This document shows positions 1 to 6,961 of a stretch of DNA of 8,161 nucleotides, piece by piece. The notes under the pieces were generated by a model. That model was not told the DNA's origin, did no database searches, and worked only from the letters and a program-made list of their open reading frames with translations. Source of the stretch: an uncultured Caldimonas sp. (lineage in GTDB: Bacteria > Pseudomonadota > Gammaproteobacteria > Burkholderiales > Burkholderiaceae); NCBI RefSeq assembly GCF_946480305.1, contig NZ_CAMLJQ010000085.1, forward strand, positions 1 to 8,161, written 5' to 3'. Position 1 is the first letter of the stretch; every line of letters starts with the position of its first letter. The translations under genes were made by a program, and so were the position numbers.

Positions 1-2133
1 CGTCAGCAGCGGGTAGTCGGGGAAGTTCTGCTGCTTCACCGCACCGCGCTCGATGTCGATGCGTCCGTGCAGCGCCGCGCTGAGTCCGAAGATGACGCCG
101 CTTTCCATCTGCTGCGCGACGATGCCGGGGTTGACCACGGTGCCGCAGTCGATCGCGCATACCACGCGGTGCACCCTGGGCCGCCCTTGCTCGATCGATA
201 CCTCCATCACTTCAGCCACGATCGAGTTGAAGCTCTCGTGCAGCGCCACGCCACGCGCGCGCCCGGCGGGCAGCGGGCTGCCCCAGCCCGCCTTCTCGGC
301 TGCGAGCTTGAGCACCGCCTGGTGCCGCGGCTTGCCGTCGAGCAGCGCCAGCCGGAAGGCCACCCCGTCCTGCCTCGCTTCGTGCGCAAGCTCGTCGATG
401 AACGACTCGCTGAAGAAGGCGTTGTGCGAATGCCCCACCGAGCGCCAGTACCCGATCGGCACGCCGCTTTTCGTCGCAACGTGCGCGATGCGCTGGTGAC
501 GCACCTGATAGGGCACGTCGAACAAGCCTTCGCTCGTGGTTTTGTCGGGCATGTCGATGGGTCCCGTCAGCGCCGGCAGGCCGCGCTGCATCCACCGGGG
601 CGTGATGGCATCGCCCGCACTCGCGACGTGCAGCGACAGCGGCATCCCTCGCTCGTCGAGCGCAGCGCGCATGATCGCAGCGGCTGCGGGCCGGTAGAAA
701 TCGTGTGTGATGTCTTCCTCGCGCGGCCAGATCAGTTGCACCGGCCGCCCGCCCATTTCCATGGCCACGCGCACGGCCTGGCCGACATAGTCGACGTCGA
801 GCCGGCGGCCGAAGCCGCCGCCCAGCAACAGCACGTGCACCGTCACATCGTCGGGTGATACGCCGGCCACCCGGGCCGCCACGTCGCGTGCGAGCGTCGG
901 CACCTGTGTGGAGGCCCACACCTCGACCTTGCCGTCGCGCACGCGGGCGGTGCAGTTGATCGGCTCCATCGTGGCGTGTGCAAGGTAGGGCGCGCGGTAG
1001 ACCTGTTCCACCGTGCGCACGGCCGAGCGCTCGGCCTCTTCCACGTCGCCCCTGCGGTAGAAGGTGAACCCTTTGCCGTCGCGCATCGCCGAACGTGCGC
1101 TGTCTTCGAGCGACTGCACGATGCGCACGCTGTCGAGCAGGCCGCGCGCGGGGTCGTGCGGCGGGGGGTGCCAGTCGATCCGCATCGCCATCGCTGCCTG
1201 TCTGGCGTGCCAATACGTGCGGCCGACCACTGCGATGCCTGAGGTCGAGCCGGCGATAGGCCCGAGTTTCACGACGCGTTCCACGCCGGGCATCTGCAGC
1301 GCCGCATCGACGTCGACCTCGCCATACCCGCCGCCGAGCGTGGGGCTCATGCGCATCACGGCATAGCGCATGTCCGGCAGGCGCACGTCGATGCCGAAGC
1401 GCGCGCTGCCATCCGTCTTGGCCGGTACGTCGGTGCGCGGCGCACTGCGGCCGATCAGCTTCCAGGTTTGCGGTGGCTTCACGCGCACCTCGGAAACGGA
1501 GAGTGCCGCGGCCTGTCGCGCCAGTTCGCCGAAATGTGCGCTCGGGCCCGACGCATGGCTGACCACGCCGTCGATGATGCGCAACTCGGCCACCGGCAGA
1601 CGCCACTGCAGCGACGCGGCGCCGAGCAGTTGCGCCCGCGCCGTGGCTGCCGCCATGCGCAGCACGTCCCAGGCGTCGGCCACGCTGCTGGAGCCGCCTG
1701 TCGCATTGACACCCAACTCGCGCGCCACCTTGGAGACGATCCATTCGGAGATCTCCACCGCGGTGCTCTCGCGCCCCGGCTCGCCGTCGGCCGGATGGAA
1801 CGGCAGGCTGCCGACGAACATGGCCACGTTGCCGTAAATGGTGTCGGTGCCGGCCTGCTCCAGGCGCACGCTGGCCAGCGGCACGTCCAGTTCCTCGGCC
1901 ACCAGCATCGGCAGGGCCGTGTGCACGCCCTGCCCCATCTCGCTGCGGTGCATGGCCAGGATCACGTGGCCCTCGGGCGCGATCTTGATCCAGCCGTTCA
2001 GGCCCACCTGGTCGCCCTGCACGGGCAGGCTGTTGCGATGGCCGAGCCGGCTGCGCGGCGGCAGCAGGCCCCACCCCACGACCAGCGCACCGCCCAGACC
2101 CGTCGCGCTGAGCAGGAAGGTGCGACGCTTCAT
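1..2133 (-). CDS. Molybdopterin-binding large subunit of an IorB-type (xanthine dehydrogenase family) oxidoreductase, C-terminus cut by the window
   Basis: This is the catalytic molybdopterin subunit of a two-subunit molybdenum hydroxylase, which hydroxylates an N-heterocycle or oxidises an aldehyde with water as the oxygen donor. The 711 visible codons stay open to base 1; IorB-like proteins are usually about 740 residues, so only the tail is missing, including the expected GEPG segment with the catalytic Glu. Visible family motifs are EMGQG at about residues 65-69, GGGFGRR at 438-444, [12 protein letters not shown] at 562-573 and IDCGTVVNP from about 661. The start [12 protein letters not shown] carries a twin arginine (R3, R4) and a hydrophobic stretch, as in Tat signals, but no clear AxA cleavage site follows, so it may stay as a membrane anchor. 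The ATG overlaps the stop of the 2Fe-2S subunit gene by four bases (ATGA), so translation is probably coupled. The substrate is unknown; isoquinoline is only the family's namesake. No maturation gene (XdhC type) is visible. Confidence 0.93.
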   Translation of the reverse strand, partial: MKRRTFLLSATGLGGALVVGWGLLPPRSRLGHRNSLPVQGDQVGLNGWIKIAPEGHVILAMHRSEMGQGVHTALPMLVAEELDVPLASVRLEQAGTDTIYGNVAMFVGSLPFHPADGEPGRESTAVEISEWIVSKVARELGVNATGGSSSVADAWDVLRMAAATARAQLLGAASLQWRLPVAELRIIDGVVSHASGPSAHFGELARQAAALSVSEVRVKPPQTWKLIGRSAPRTDVPAKTDGSARFGIDVRLPDMRYAVMRMSPTLGGGYGEVDVDAALQMPGVERVVKLGPIAGSTSGIAVVGRTYWHARQAAMAMRIDWHPPPHDPARGLLDSVRIVQSLEDSARSAMRDGKGFTFYRRGDVEEAERSAVRTVEQVYRAPYLAHATMEPINCTARVRDGKVEVWASTQVPTLARDVAARVAGVSPDDVTVHVLLLGGGFGRRLDVDYVGQAVRVAMEMGGRPVQLIWPREEDITHDFYRPAAAAIMRAALDERGMPLSLHVASAGDAITPRWMQRGLPALTGPIDMPDKTTSEGLFDVPYQVRHQRIAHVATKSGVPIGYWRSVGHSHNAFFSESFIDELAHEARQDGVAFRLALLDGKPRHQAVLKLAAEKAGWGSPLPAGRARGVALHESFNSIVAEVMEVSIEQGRPRVHRVVCAIDCGTVVNPGIVAQQMESGVIFGLSAALHGRIDIERGAVKQQNFPDYPLLT

Positions 2134-2627
2134 GCGCGCCTCGTCAGGCGCCGGCCGCGCAGCGGAGACGACAGCTCGCTGGCCGCGCTGCGGATCGCGG
2201 CACGCACGCGTGGATAGGTGCCGCAGCGGCACAGGTTGGTCATCGCTTCGTCGATCTCCGCGTCGGTGGGGTCGGCGTTGCTGTCGAGCAGCGCGGCGGC
2301 GGCCATCAGCATGCCGGACTGGCAATAGCCGCACTGGGGCACCTGATGCTCGATCCAGGCACGCTGCAGCACGTGCAGTTGCTCAGGGGTGCCGAGACCT
2401 TCGATCGTCTGCACACGCTTGCCGACCACCGCTGACACCGGTGTGACGCACGAACGCATCGCTTCGCCGTCGACGCGCACTGTGCACGCACCGCACGCAG
2501 CCACGCCGCAGCCGAACTTCGTGCCGGTCAGCTCCAGGACGTCGCGCAGCACCCACAGCAGAGGCATCGCGGGGTCGACGAGCTCGTCGCTCACCGTGCG
2601 CGGCTGGCCATTGATGTCGAGTTCCAT
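2130..2627 (-). CDS. 2Fe-2S iron-sulfur small subunit of an IorA-type molybdenum hydroxylase
   Basis: This 165-residue protein carries two 2Fe-2S clusters that pass electrons from the molybdopterin subunit to an outside acceptor. The N-terminal plant-ferredoxin-type cluster is bound by C40, C45, C48 and C60 (CGVAACGAC, then a fourth Cys). The C-terminal helical domain holds C99, C102, C133 and C135 (QCGYCQSGM and LCRCGTY). Length and motif spacing are normal for IorA, CoxS and XdhA-like small subunits. I chose the ATG at 2627 because the family starts with a short strand of the form LDINGQPR, and because AGGAG lies 11 bases upstream (2639-2643). The open frame continues further upstream, but that extension has no family character. 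It has no signal peptide, whereas its partner has a Tat-like N-terminus, so any export would need both to travel as a folded complex. It is the first gene of the operon and overlaps the large-subunit start by ATGA. Confidence 0.95.
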   Translation of the reverse strand: MELDINGQPRTVSDELVDPAMPLLWVLRDVLELTGTKFGCGVAACGACTVRVDGEAMRSCVTPVSAVVGKRVQTIEGLGTPEQLHVLQRAWIEHQVPQCGYCQSGMLMAAAALLDSNADPTDAEIDEAMTNLCRCGTYPRVRAAIRSAASELSSPLRGRRLTRRA

Positions 2628-2638
2628 CGAAAGCTTTT

Positions 2639-2643
2639 CTCCT
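2639..2643 (-). promoter_or_regulatory. Ribosome binding site of the 2Fe-2S subunit gene
   Basis: On the minus strand AGGAG lies 11 bases before the ATG at 2627. It is the best Shine-Dalgarno match near this gene and supports the internal start over the longer open frame. The spacing is slightly long. Confidence 0.6.
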
Positions 2644-2776
2644 GCGCCTGTCAGAGTACAGGGGCCATTGTCACCCCCGGTGCACAGCGGTCCGGCCACG
2701 CATCTTCCCACGCACAGAAATGCTGCACGCGCACGGCTGTTTTGACGCAGCGGCGATGAAACCGGGCCCGGCCGAA

Positions 2777-2796
2777 GTGTGCCAACCATTGCACAC
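2777..2796. repeat. Inverted repeat GTGTGC-N8-GCACAC, possible operator
   Basis: Perfect 6-base arms GTGTGC (2777-2782) and GCACAC (2791-2796) are separated by 8 bases, giving a 20-base dyad near the middle of the divergent region. The size and centre-to-centre spacing of the arms (14 bases) could suit a dimeric helix-turn-helix protein. No regulator can be named from the sequence. Confidence 0.45.
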
Positions 2797-2813
2797 CACC
2801 CCGCCCGCGCCGC

Positions 2814-2845
2814 GACAGCCACTTGACAGCCGCTGTCGTACTGTC
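2814..2845. repeat. Cluster of GACAG/CTGTC half-sites around a perfect palindrome
   Basis: GACAGC (2825-2830) and GCTGTC (2832-2837) form a perfect 6-base inverted repeat with a single central base. A further GACAGC lies at 2814-2819, 11 bases upstream in the same orientation, and CTGTC at 2841-2845 downstream in the opposite orientation. The inner palindrome overlaps a consensus TTGACA hexamer (2823-2828). About one helical turn between the direct copies is what repeated binding of one protein would need. A function as operator for the adjacent response regulator is inference. Confidence 0.5.
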
Positions 2846-2860
2846 CCTTCAACGAGGGAC
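2843..2860. repeat. Inverted repeat GTCCCT-N6-AGGGAC upstream of the response regulator gene
   Basis: Perfect 6-base arms GTCCCT (2843-2848) and AGGGAC (2855-2860) flank a 6-base spacer and end 35 bases before the response-regulator ATG. It could be an operator, or a hairpin in the 5' leader if transcription starts upstream. There is no T-run after it, so it is not a standard terminator. Confidence 0.45.
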
Positions 2861-2895
2861 CGCGGGGTTTTGGCCGGCCGCCTACACTGGCGGGC

Positions 2896-3549
2896 ATGTG
2901 GCAACTCTCCGTGGCCGTCGTCGAGGACGACGCCCGCTTCCGTCAGGCCTTCGTGCAGGCCATCGAATCCGCCCCCGACCTCAAGCTGGCCGGGGCGGCA
3001 GCCGATGGTGCCGGCGGCTTGACCCTGCTCAAGGCAACCCGACCGGACGTGCTGCTGGTCGACCTGGGCCTGCCCGACATCGGCGGCATCGAGCTGATCC
3101 GGTACTGCGCGCGGCACCTGCCCGAGTGCGACGTGATGGTCGTCACCGTGTTCGGCGACGAGCAGCACGTGGTGGGCTCGCTGGAAGCAGGGGCCACCGG
3201 CTACCTGCTGAAGGACACGCTGCCGGAGGACATCGCCGAGCAGATCCGCACGCTGCACGCCGGCGGCAGCCCGATCAGCCCGGTCATCGCCCGCCAGCTG
3301 CTGACCCGCCTGGCCCCTGCCGGCCCCGGTGCAGCCCCGCCCGAGGGTGCGCCGATGCTGTCCGACCGCGAGCTTGCGGTGCTGACGCTGGCGACCAAGG
3401 GCTTCACCTACGAAGAGATCGCCCAGATGATGAGCGTCTCGAAGCACACGGTGATGACCTACGTGAAACGCAGTTATCGCAAGCTGCAGGTGAACTCCAA
3501 GTCCGAAGCGGTCTATGAAGCTCGCAAGTTGGGCCTGCTGCGCGACTAG
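2896..3549 (+). CDS. NarL/LuxR-family two-component response regulator
   Basis: This 217-residue cytoplasmic DNA-binding regulator is expected to be phosphorylated by the kinase encoded just downstream. The receiver domain (about residues 4-120) has the acidic pocket E10, D11, D12, the phospho-acceptor D56 in VDLGLP, the switch residue T84 and the conserved K106 in LLKD. A linker rich in Pro, Ala and Gly (about 139-153) leads to a LuxR-type helix-turn-helix at about 154-215, with LSDRELAVL and the recognition region [14 protein letters not shown]. All key residues are present and the length is typical. The ATG at 2896 places the first receiver strand correctly; only a weak GGCGGG precedes it. 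It is divergent from the molybdenum hydroxylase operon, with palindromes between, and its last 35 bases overlap the kinase gene. Target genes cannot be read from sequence; autoregulation or control of the hydroxylase is inference. Confidence 0.95.
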   Translation: MWQLSVAVVEDDARFRQAFVQAIESAPDLKLAGAAADGAGGLTLLKATRPDVLLVDLGLPDIGGIELIRYCARHLPECDVMVVTVFGDEQHVVGSLEAGATGYLLKDTLPEDIAEQIRTLHAGGSPISPVIARQLLTRLAPAGPGAAPPEGAPMLSDRELAVLTLATKGFTYEEIAQMMSVSKHTVMTYVKRSYRKLQVNSKSEAVYEARKLGLLRD

Positions 3550-5446
3550 AGCGATAGCCGGCCTGCTGCTGGGCACGATGCTGGCCACCGCATCGGCCCT
3601 GGACGGCGAGCCCGAAGAACTTCCGCCCGTCCAGCAGTTCACGCTTGCCGAACGCCAGATCGTGCCGCTCGGCGGCAGCCTGCCGGACGCCGGCGTGATG
3701 CGACCCGACCTGTCCGAGCCCGGCTGGGAGGTGGTCACGCTGCCGGTGGCCACGCCGCGCGGCGCCATCACCCCGCTGGAAGGGCCGCGCGACTGGTCGA
3801 TGTACTGGTACCACGTGCGCTACACGCTGCCGCCCACCGGCGCGTCGCCGCCGCTGGCGCTCTACGTCGCGCGCGTGCAGGGCGGGCCGGTCGAGGTGCA
3901 CGTGAACGGGCGGCTGCTCTCGGCCAACCGGCGCAACTGGGGCTCGCAATGGAACCGCCCGCTGTTCGTGCCGATCCCGCACGACGTCGTGTTCACCAGC
4001 CCGGGCGTGGCCGTCGACGTCGACGTGACCATCGGCGTGCCGCTGCGCCCACACATGACCCATGCACTCGCAACGGCCTGGATCGGCCCGGCCGACGAGA
4101 TCCGTGCGCTCGCGGATCGTCGCACCCTGCTGCACATCACCGGCCCGCAGGTAACCAGCCTGACCATCCTCGTGCTCGGACTGTTCTCGCTCGGTGTGTG
4201 GGCGCGTCGGCGCAAGGAGTTGGCCTACCTGCTGTTCGCGCTGGTCTCCACGGCCTGGTGGGTGCGCAACCTGCATTACCACGCCGACATTCCCCGCACC
4301 GGGCCGATGCACGACTGGTTCTGGTGGATGACCAACGCATCGATGTCGTGGGTGATGGTGCTCACCTACCTGTTTGCGCTGCGCTTCCATCACCGACGCT
4401 ATCCGCTGATCGAATGGCTGCTGGTCGGCTTCACGGTGCTGTCGGCCCTCGTCACGCTGCCACTGCTGCCGTGGGATCCGCTGGTGCTGCAGCACACCGT
4501 CAATGCGGTGGTGTCGATCTTCGTGACCGGGTTCATCACCTGGATCGCCGTACGCTACCGCAGCCCTGAACTGCGCGTGCTGACCGCCACGCTGTGGATC
4601 TGCATCGCGATGGGCATCCACGACATCCTGCTGGTGAGCCTGCGCATCTCGCCCGAGAGCCTGTACTTGATGCCCTACGCCACGTTGCTGGTGTTCAGCG
4701 CCTTCCTGTATGCGGTGCTCAAACGCTACAGCGGCGCGATCGAGGAGGTCGAGCAGATCAATGCGTCGCTCGAACAGCGGCTCGCCGAGCGCACCGTGCA
4801 ACTGGAAGAGAACCACCGCAAGCTGCGCGACGTCGAGCGCGAGCAGGCCATGCTGCTGGAGCGGCAGCGCCTGATGCGCGACATGCACGACGGCATGGGC
4901 TCGGCGCTGATGTCGTCGCTGGTGCTGGTGGAACAGGGCAAGCTCGACATCCAGGCCGTGGCCGGCGTGCTGCGTGAATGCGTGGACGATCTGCGCCTCG
5001 TGATCGACTCGCTGGAGCCGATCGGCCATGACCTCGTGACCCTGCTGGCGACGCTGCGCTACCGGCTCGGCAAACGGCTGGAGGCCGCCGGGCTGCAGCT
5101 CGAATGGCAGGTCGACGACCTGCCGCCGCTGCCATGGCTGGACGCGACGGCCGCCCTGCAGGTGCTACGCATCGTGCAGGAGGCGCTGACCAACATCCTC
5201 AAGCACGCACAGGCGCGCAAGGTCATGATCGCCCTGAAGAAGACCGGCGAGGCGGTCGAGGTGCACATCGCCGACGATGGCGTGGGCTTCGATGCGACCG
5301 GCGACGCGCCGATGGCCAGCAAGGGGCTACGCAATCTGCGCAAGCGCGCGCAGACGCTGGGCGGCGATGTGGTGTTCACCTCGGCGCCCGGCAACACGCG
5401 GGTGACGCTGGTGTTGCCTTTGGAGCGTCGCCCCAGCAGCCTTTGA
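3515..5446 (+). CDS. 7TM sensor histidine kinase with periplasmic beta-rich domain (HisKA_3 / HATPase_c)
   Basis: This 643-residue inner-membrane kinase is the likely partner of the preceding regulator. Residues 1-28 form a signal peptide with an ASA cleavage site. Residues 29-212 form a periplasmic region rich in predicted strands (YWYHVRYTLPP, ALYVARVQGGPVEVHVNG), resembling galactose-binding or jelly-roll sensor domains. Seven hydrophobic helices follow at about 215-230, 236-250, 268-289, 299-318, 325-346, 353-376 and 383-402. A charged coiled coil (about 408-455) leads to the HisKA_3 motif RDMHDGMGSAL with phospho-acceptor H458. The ATPase has N560 in the N-box (QEALTNILKHA), a G1 box DDGVGFD (587-593) and a G2 box with SKGLRNLRKRA (602-612). 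The architecture matches 7TMR-DISM receptors fused to a NarL-type kinase. The ATG at 3515 lies inside the regulator gene (different frame, 35-base overlap, no clear Shine-Dalgarno). The next in-frame ATG at 3578 would destroy the signal peptide. The ligand is unknown. Confidence 0.93.
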   Translation: MKLASWACCATRAIAGLLLGTMLATASALDGEPEELPPVQQFTLAERQIVPLGGSLPDAGVMRPDLSEPGWEVVTLPVATPRGAITPLEGPRDWSMYWYHVRYTLPPTGASPPLALYVARVQGGPVEVHVNGRLLSANRRNWGSQWNRPLFVPIPHDVVFTSPGVAVDVDVTIGVPLRPHMTHALATAWIGPADEIRALADRRTLLHITGPQVTSLTILVLGLFSLGVWARRRKELAYLLFALVSTAWWVRNLHYHADIPRTGPMHDWFWWMTNASMSWVMVLTYLFALRFHHRRYPLIEWLLVGFTVLSALVTLPLLPWDPLVLQHTVNAVVSIFVTGFITWIAVRYRSPELRVLTATLWICIAMGIHDILLVSLRISPESLYLMPYATLLVFSAFLYAVLKRYSGAIEEVEQINASLEQRLAERTVQLEENHRKLRDVEREQAMLLERQRLMRDMHDGMGSALMSSLVLVEQGKLDIQAVAGVLRECVDDLRLVIDSLEPIGHDLVTLLATLRYRLGKRLEAAGLQLEWQVDDLPPLPWLDATAALQVLRIVQEALTNILKHAQARKVMIALKKTGEAVEVHIADDGVGFDATGDAPMASKGLRNLRKRAQTLGGDVVFTSAPGNTRVTLVLPLERRPSSL

Positions 5447-5501
5447 GGCAGCGCAGCGCCGAGACCCGGGGGTGACGCGCCGTCGAGTGCCCCAAATGAC
5501 A

Positions 5502-5531
5502 AAGAGCGTGCACCTGCTGGCACACGCTCTT
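5502..5531. terminator. Hairpin between convergent genes, probable bidirectional terminator
   Basis: A perfect 9-base stem, AAGAGCGTG (5502-5510) with CACGCTCTT (5523-5531), encloses a 12-base loop. It lies 55 bases after the kinase stop and 45 bases beyond the lipoprotein stop, where two units converge. Neither strand has a long T-run; on the minus strand TTTGTCATTT follows the stem, so termination may be partial. The rest of the 130-base gap shows nothing else. Confidence 0.65.
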
Positions 5532-5576
5532 GCGAGTGGACCTCCGTTGCCGCCCTACAGCGGCAGCTTGGTCTGC

Positions 5577-6797
5577 TCAGGGACCGAAGCTGAAGGGCGT
5601 CGTCACCCCGGCCTCGACCAGCGTGATGTCGGCCGTCTTGGCGGCATGCCCCGGCACCGTCGCCTCCAGCCGATAGGCCGCGGCCGAGGCCGCATCCGCC
5701 GTGAAGTTCAACAGCGCCCCCGAGACATAGGCGGCACGCACCGGCGCGGCCAGCGGAAGCGAGAACGCGTAGCCCCCCGTCTCGGCATCGACCGGCTGAG
5801 CCGCCAGTTCCACGGTCGGACCGCCGCTCAGCGGTTGCAGCGCGCGCACGATGCCCGTGATGCCGTCCGCCGGCACCGGGGTGACCGTGATGCTGCCGTC
5901 GGCCGTTGCCATGGTCGATGCCGGCGGGTCGATCGGGGCGACAGCCGTGTTGAGCTGGGTACGCGCAGTCGTCGTGACCGGCACGCCCGTGATCACCGCG
6001 GTGGCACGGCCGGAGGCACTGACGACCAGCGTGTAGTCGCCCGCCGGCACCGGCGACAGGACGAACTTGCCGGTGGCCGCGTCAGGCGCGGTCGCCTTCA
6101 CGACAACACCGCCCTGCTGCACGGAGACCGAGGTCTGTGCAGCGACGGTCGGCGCGACGTAGCCTTCGACCGCTTCGCCTGCGGTGCCGACCAGCGGGAA
6201 CACGGCGATCACCGGCTTGAGCAGGTACTGCCCCGAGTTGCCGGCCTTCACGATGGATTTGCAGGCGTCGAAGTCCAGCACCACGTCGAGCACCTCGTTG
6301 GCTTCCACGTCCAGCTGTGCGTTCAACTTGAGGCCGCTTTGCTGGCCGCTCGGCGTCTTCAGCGGAATCTCGGTGTTCGTCGCATCGCCGGCCAGCACGA
6401 TGGAGTTCGCATAAGGCGCGGTGTTGCCGTTGGCCGCCAGCACCAGGCGGATCTGGTTGTATGTGCCGGCCGGCAGCTCGGTCTGCCCGAGCTCGGACAG
6501 CACGCCGTTGGTGAGCGTGAGCAGGTCGACCCGTTGCGGCGCGGCGAGCGGGAGGTCGATCCAGCCGCCATCCGGCGCTTCAGCGGAGCTGCTCTGATGG
6601 ACGCGCACCTGCTGCACCGTCACATAGACGTGGTCGTAGCAGGCCGGCGCGTCGGTCAGTGACATGCGCAGCGTGCCCTGCCCATCGGAGGAGGAACCGC
6701 TGCCTCCACCGCCGCCACATGCGGCCAGCCCGCCCAGCCCGGCCAGGAACGCGGCGGTGACCACCCTCTTCGCAAGAGAAACGAATGTGAACTTCAT
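5577..6797 (-). CDS. DUF4382 domain lipoprotein with C-terminal beta-sandwich-like repeats
   Basis: This is a predicted 406-residue lipoprotein of unknown function, exported by Sec and anchored by lipid. The N-terminus has basic residues, a hydrophobic stretch and a lipobox (GLAAC) with lipidated C27. A flexible Gly/Ser linker (28-41) follows; residue 28 is Gly, not Asp, so outer-membrane sorting is expected. DUF4382 spans about 41-205 ([34 protein letters not shown]). C53 and C179 could form a disulfide. Two further parts at about 207-295 ([20 protein letters not shown]) and 300-406 ([11 protein letters not shown]) resemble carboxypeptidase-regulatory-like beta sandwiches. I chose the ATG at 6797 over the upstream one at 6839 because it has GAGGG four bases before it (6802-6806) and gives a normal signal peptide; the longer form would add 14 residues before the signal. 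It appears to be monocistronic. DUF4382 has no established reaction, so no function is assigned. Confidence 0.88.
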   Translation of the reverse strand: MKFTFVSLAKRVVTAAFLAGLGGLAACGGGGGSGSSSDGQGTLRMSLTDAPACYDHVYVTVQQVRVHQSSSAEAPDGGWIDLPLAAPQRVDLLTLTNGVLSELGQTELPAGTYNQIRLVLAANGNTAPYANSIVLAGDATNTEIPLKTPSGQQSGLKLNAQLDVEANEVLDVVLDFDACKSIVKAGNSGQYLLKPVIAVFPLVGTAGEAVEGYVAPTVAAQTSVSVQQGGVVVKATAPDAATGKFVLSPVPAGDYTLVVSASGRATAVITGVPVTTTARTQLNTAVAPIDPPASTMATADGSITVTPVPADGITGIVRALQPLSGGPTVELAAQPVDAETGGYAFSLPLAAPVRAAYVSGALLNFTADAASAAAYRLEATVPGHAAKTADITLVEAGVTTPFSFGP

Positions 6798-6961
6798 ACT
6801 GCCCTCGGCACAGAAATGATGGGAAATCATTCCATGCAACCGAAGACCAAAGTCGAGCGACAGGTATCAATTTGTTTCTAATTCACACGCAACCGAGGAC
6901 GGAGCACAGCATAGAGAGCACTCACTCTCGCTGAAACGCTTCAAACTTAGAAGGGGAACAC
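6798..6961 (-). promoter_or_regulatory. AT-richer upstream region of the lipoprotein gene
   Basis: This 164-base gap is clearly richer in A and T than the surrounding genes, especially around 6865-6890 and 6935-6960, which suits a promoter. On the minus strand a weak pair TTGCGT with GATACC (spacing about 18) is the best I find; it is far from consensus. An inverted repeat AATGAT/ATCATT (6815-6820 and 6826-6831) lies in the probable leader, close to the ribosome binding site. A small GAGAG/CTCTC repeat (6915-6919 and 6926-6930) lies after the amidotransferase stop, with no T-run, so it is a poor terminator. No gene is visible here. Confidence 0.4.
6802..6806 (-). promoter_or_regulatory. Ribosome binding site that decides the lipoprotein start
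   Basis: GAGGG lies four bases before the ATG at 6797 on the minus strand, while the alternative ATG at 6839 has no comparable site. This supports the start that places the signal peptide at the extreme N-terminus. Confidence 0.65.

Larger units (their letters stand above)
2628..2895. promoter_or_regulatory. Divergent intergenic control region between the molybdenum hydroxylase operon and the two-component operon
   Basis: This 268-base stretch separates two divergent operons and holds no convincing gene. It must hold the promoters of both. On the plus strand a perfect -35 hexamer TTGACA sits at 2823-2828, inside a palindrome, but no good -10 box follows at 16-18 bases; this could mean activator dependence or chance. 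TACACT at 2883-2888 resembles a -10 box and would give a nearly leaderless message, but no -35 partner is visible. On the minus strand I see no clear -35/-10 pair for the hydroxylase. A short inverted repeat CCTGT/ACAGG (2647-2651 and 2658-2662) lies just upstream of that gene's ribosome binding site. Three stronger inverted repeats are listed separately. Assignment as the control region is from position; the operators are inferred. Confidence 0.6.

Noticed and set aside
67..858. A 263-codon plus-strand open frame antisense to the large hydroxylase subunit
   Set aside because: It is rich in His, Arg and Pro and overlaps conserved motifs of the real gene; there is no ribosome binding site or family resemblance.
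212..2074. A 620-codon open frame on the minus strand, rich in Arg, Ala and Gly
   Set aside because: It is out of frame with the large hydroxylase subunit on the same strand, which has clear family motifs over 1-2133. Its composition is typical of a GC-rich shadow.
2823..2851. A full sigma-70 promoter built on TTGACA at 2823-2828
   Set aside because: The -35 hexamer is perfect, but at 16-18 bases downstream I find only CTTCAA-like sequence, so a complete promoter is not supported.
2671..3771. A 366-codon minus-strand open frame across the divergent region and the regulator
   Set aside because: It covers the regulator, whose receiver and LuxR residues are all intact, and its own translation has shadow composition and no motif.
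3404..5029. A 541-codon open frame antisense to the kinase, rich in His, Gln and Arg
   Set aside because: Its composition is that of a GC-rich antisense shadow, and it lies wholly over well-supported genes, across the kinase and the end of the regulator. No domain is recognisable.
5472..6662. A 396-codon plus-strand open frame antisense to the lipoprotein gene
   Set aside because: It is dominated by Arg, Gly and Asp without any family signal, whereas the opposite strand encodes a lipobox and DUF4382.
6915..6930. GAGAG/CTCTC as terminator of the amidotransferase gene
   Set aside because: The stem is only five bases and no T-run follows on the minus strand.
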